A stretch of DNA of 16,378 nucleotides from an uncultured Clostridia bacterium. GTDB lineage: Bacteria > Bacillota > Clostridia > Oscillospirales > Acutalibacteraceae. Positions 14,542 to 16,378 of this stretch are shown in pieces. Made by a program: the position numbers and the translations under genes. The DNA lies in NCBI GenBank assembly GCA_905236975.1, contig CAJOQU010000128.1, positions 1 through 16,378 on the forward strand. Reading direction: 5' to 3'. A model generated the notes under the pieces. That model did not search any database. It saw nothing but the letters and a program-made list of their open reading frames with translations, and was not told the origin of the DNA. Every line of letters begins with the position of its first letter. Position 1 is the first letter of the stretch.

Positions 14542-16378
14542 TTTGTTTTTCAAGCTCCTTCCAAATTTTTTCCGCATAACGCACGGTCTCCATGGCGTCC
14601 TTCGCGTATTGATCCGCGCCGATTTGATTGGCGTATTCCTGCGTCAACACCGCGCCGCCGACCACCGTTTTGCAAAAAGGAGCTTCCCTTTTTAAAAGCT
14701 GTACGGTTTCCTCCATAGCGGGTACGGTGGTGGTCATTAAGGCGCTCAAGCCCGCCAACGGCGCGTGCAGACGTTTGACCGTTTCAACCACGGTTTCAGG
14801 CGGAACGTCCTTTCCCAAGTCGGTCACCTCAAAACCGTAATTTTCAAGCAGCAGCTTCACAATGTTTTTACCGATATCATGGATATCCCCTTTGACCGTG
14901 GCAATCACAAAGCGACATTTCGCGCTCTGCCGGCTTTCATTTTGCATGTGCTGTTTAATTTGTTCAAAGGCGGCCTTCGCGGCCTCGGCGCTCATGAGCA
15001 GTTGAGGCAGATAAGCCTTGCCGCTTTCGTAATCGCGCCCTACGGTATCCAGCGCCGGGATGATCTGCTCGTTTACCAAGGTCAAGCCGTCTTCCGTCTT
15101 CAGTTTCTCAAGCGTCAGCGCCGCCGCATGATCTTTTAAGCCCTTGACGACCGCGTCCGACAGTGTGCCGACCGTTTCGGTTTTGGGGGCGGTCTTCCCC
15201 GCCTGTTCTTCAAAACGCGCCGCAAAAGCAAGATAATCCGCGCAGTTTTCGTCGGTTCCCATTAGAACACGGGCGGCGTAATAAGCCTTCATCATTCCTT
15301 CGGAAAAGGGATTCATAATGGCAGCCGAAAGACCGTTTTGCAAAGCCGCGGCAAAAAAAGCGGCGTTGACCGTCTCCCGCGAGGGAAGGCCGAACGAAAC
15401 ATTGGAAACGCCAAGCGACGTGTGCACGCCAAAGGTTTTTCGAATGGCGCTCATGGAAGCCAGAGTCACTTTGGCTGCATCAGGTGCGGCGCTGACCGCC
15501 ATAACCAGGGTATCAAAGATCAAGTCATTTTTTTCAATGCCGTACTGCTTAGCGGTTTGAATGATGCGCCCGGCGATGGCGACCCTTTCCTCTACCGTTT
15601 CGGGAATACCGTTTTCATCTAACGTTAACGCAATGACGCTGCCGCCGTATTTTTTGACCAGCGGAAAGACCGTCCGCATGCTTTCCTCCTTGCCGTTCAC
15701 CGAATTGATGAGCGGTTTGCCGTTATAGCGGCGCATAGCGCGTTCCATGGCAACGGGGGACGAGGTATCGATCTGTAACGGCAGATCGGTCACGGTTTGC
15801 AGCGCGCAAACCACCCGTTCAAGCACAGCGGGCTCATCAAGCTCCGGCAGGCCGACATTCACGTCCAAAATCGCCGCGCCCGCCTCTTGCTGGCGGATGC
15901 CTTCGTTCAGCACGGCGTTGATATCGTTATCCCGCAGAAACTGCGCAAAACGCTTTTTTCCGGTAGGATTGATGCGTTCACCGATCAAAATGGGGTCTTT
16001 CCCAAATGCGACCGCCTTGGCGTAAGAGGTAACCACCGTTCGCTCCTTCGGCGTGATCGCAAGGGGGGATAACCCGGTCAGTTTTTCTTTTAACGCCGCA
16101 ATGTAGGCCGGTGTGGTGCCGCAGCATCCGCCTGCTATGCGCACCCCGCTTTTCACAAGTTCGGCCACCGTTTGGGCAAACGCCGCGGGCGGGATGTCGT
16201 AAACCGTTTTGCCGTTTTCGCTGCGGGGCAGACCCGCGTTGGGCTTTAACAGCACGGGAATTGAGGCAAACTGTAAATATTCCTGCACAACGGGCGCCAG
16301 CTTATCGGGACCAAACGAGCAATTCACACCGATCGCGTCCGCTCCCATGCCTTCCAGCAAGGCCACCATAACAGCCGG
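14534..16378 (-). CDS. metH: Cobalamin-dependent methionine synthase, N-terminus cut by window edge
   Basis: The last 614 codons are visible; the frame is open to the right edge. It transfers a methyl group from methyltetrahydrofolate via cobalamin to homocysteine. Numbering from the first visible Met (16369): the end of the homocysteine domain carries the zinc ligands C17 (GVNCS) and C82/C83 (GGCCGTTP). The folate (DHPS-like) domain has GERINPTG (130-137), LDVNVG (168-173), QIDTSSP (199-205) and FGVHTSLGVSNVSFG (about 313-327). The cobalamin domain has the cap (YLPQLLMSAEAAKAAF) and the DIHDIG base-off histidine motif (495-500, H497), then TVVGGAVLT. It ends about 40 residues later, so there is no SAM-dependent reactivation domain; such short forms are known in clostridia. 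It overlaps malic enzyme by 8 bp. Confidence 0.95.

Overview
This window looks like chromosomal DNA from an anaerobic, probably spore-forming Firmicute of class Clostridia (Ruminococcaceae/Oscillospirales-like). The reasons are strong GGAGG-type ribosome binding sites, frequent TTG starts, sigma-A-type promoters, a YtvI-like membrane protein, a PheB-like ACT protein next to homoserine dehydrogenase, the Amidase_6 protein and a cdaA-cdaR pair. This is inferred from gene content; no rRNA or other taxonomic marker is present. I see no mobile element, CRISPR array, tRNA or rRNA. Most of the window is housekeeping sequence, and the most interesting signals are small regulatory structures between genes.

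Left part, minus strand (1-7041). A sigma-A-like promoter at 7013-7041 appears to drive a six-gene run: cdaA (c-di-AMP cyclase), cdaR (its YbbR-domain regulator), a small membrane-anchored protein, recD2 (helicase), comF (phosphoribosyltransferase-like competence protein) and mreB (actin-like shape protein). Most junctions overlap by 11-17 bp. The exception is a gap of about 90 bp before the small protein, where a perfect 12-bp inverted repeat buries that gene's ribosome binding site and first start codon. Downstream of mreB, a near-consensus promoter (319-347) starts a leader of about 200 nt with several hairpins, the last terminator-like. It leads into a PLP aminotransferase that runs off the left edge.

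Middle part. The minus strand carries a TIGR01977-type cysteine desulfurase-like enzyme, preceded by a 69-residue DUF3343 (putative Se/S carrier) gene. A strong terminator hairpin sits between the two. Next comes a YtvI-like AI-2E family membrane protein. Divergently, on the plus strand, lies pheB-like/hom/lysC: an ACT regulator-like protein, homoserine dehydrogenase and aspartate kinase, ending in a clear intrinsic terminator. lysC contains an in-frame internal Shine-Dalgarno and ATG at the place expected for the separate beta subunit of Bacillus-type aspartokinase II.

Right part, minus strand (12770-16378). This holds a small Amidase_6-domain protein, a malic enzyme with its own terminator, and a B12-dependent methionine synthase that is cut by the right edge. 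The methionine synthase ends straight after the cobalamin-binding domain and overlaps the malic enzyme start by 8 bp.
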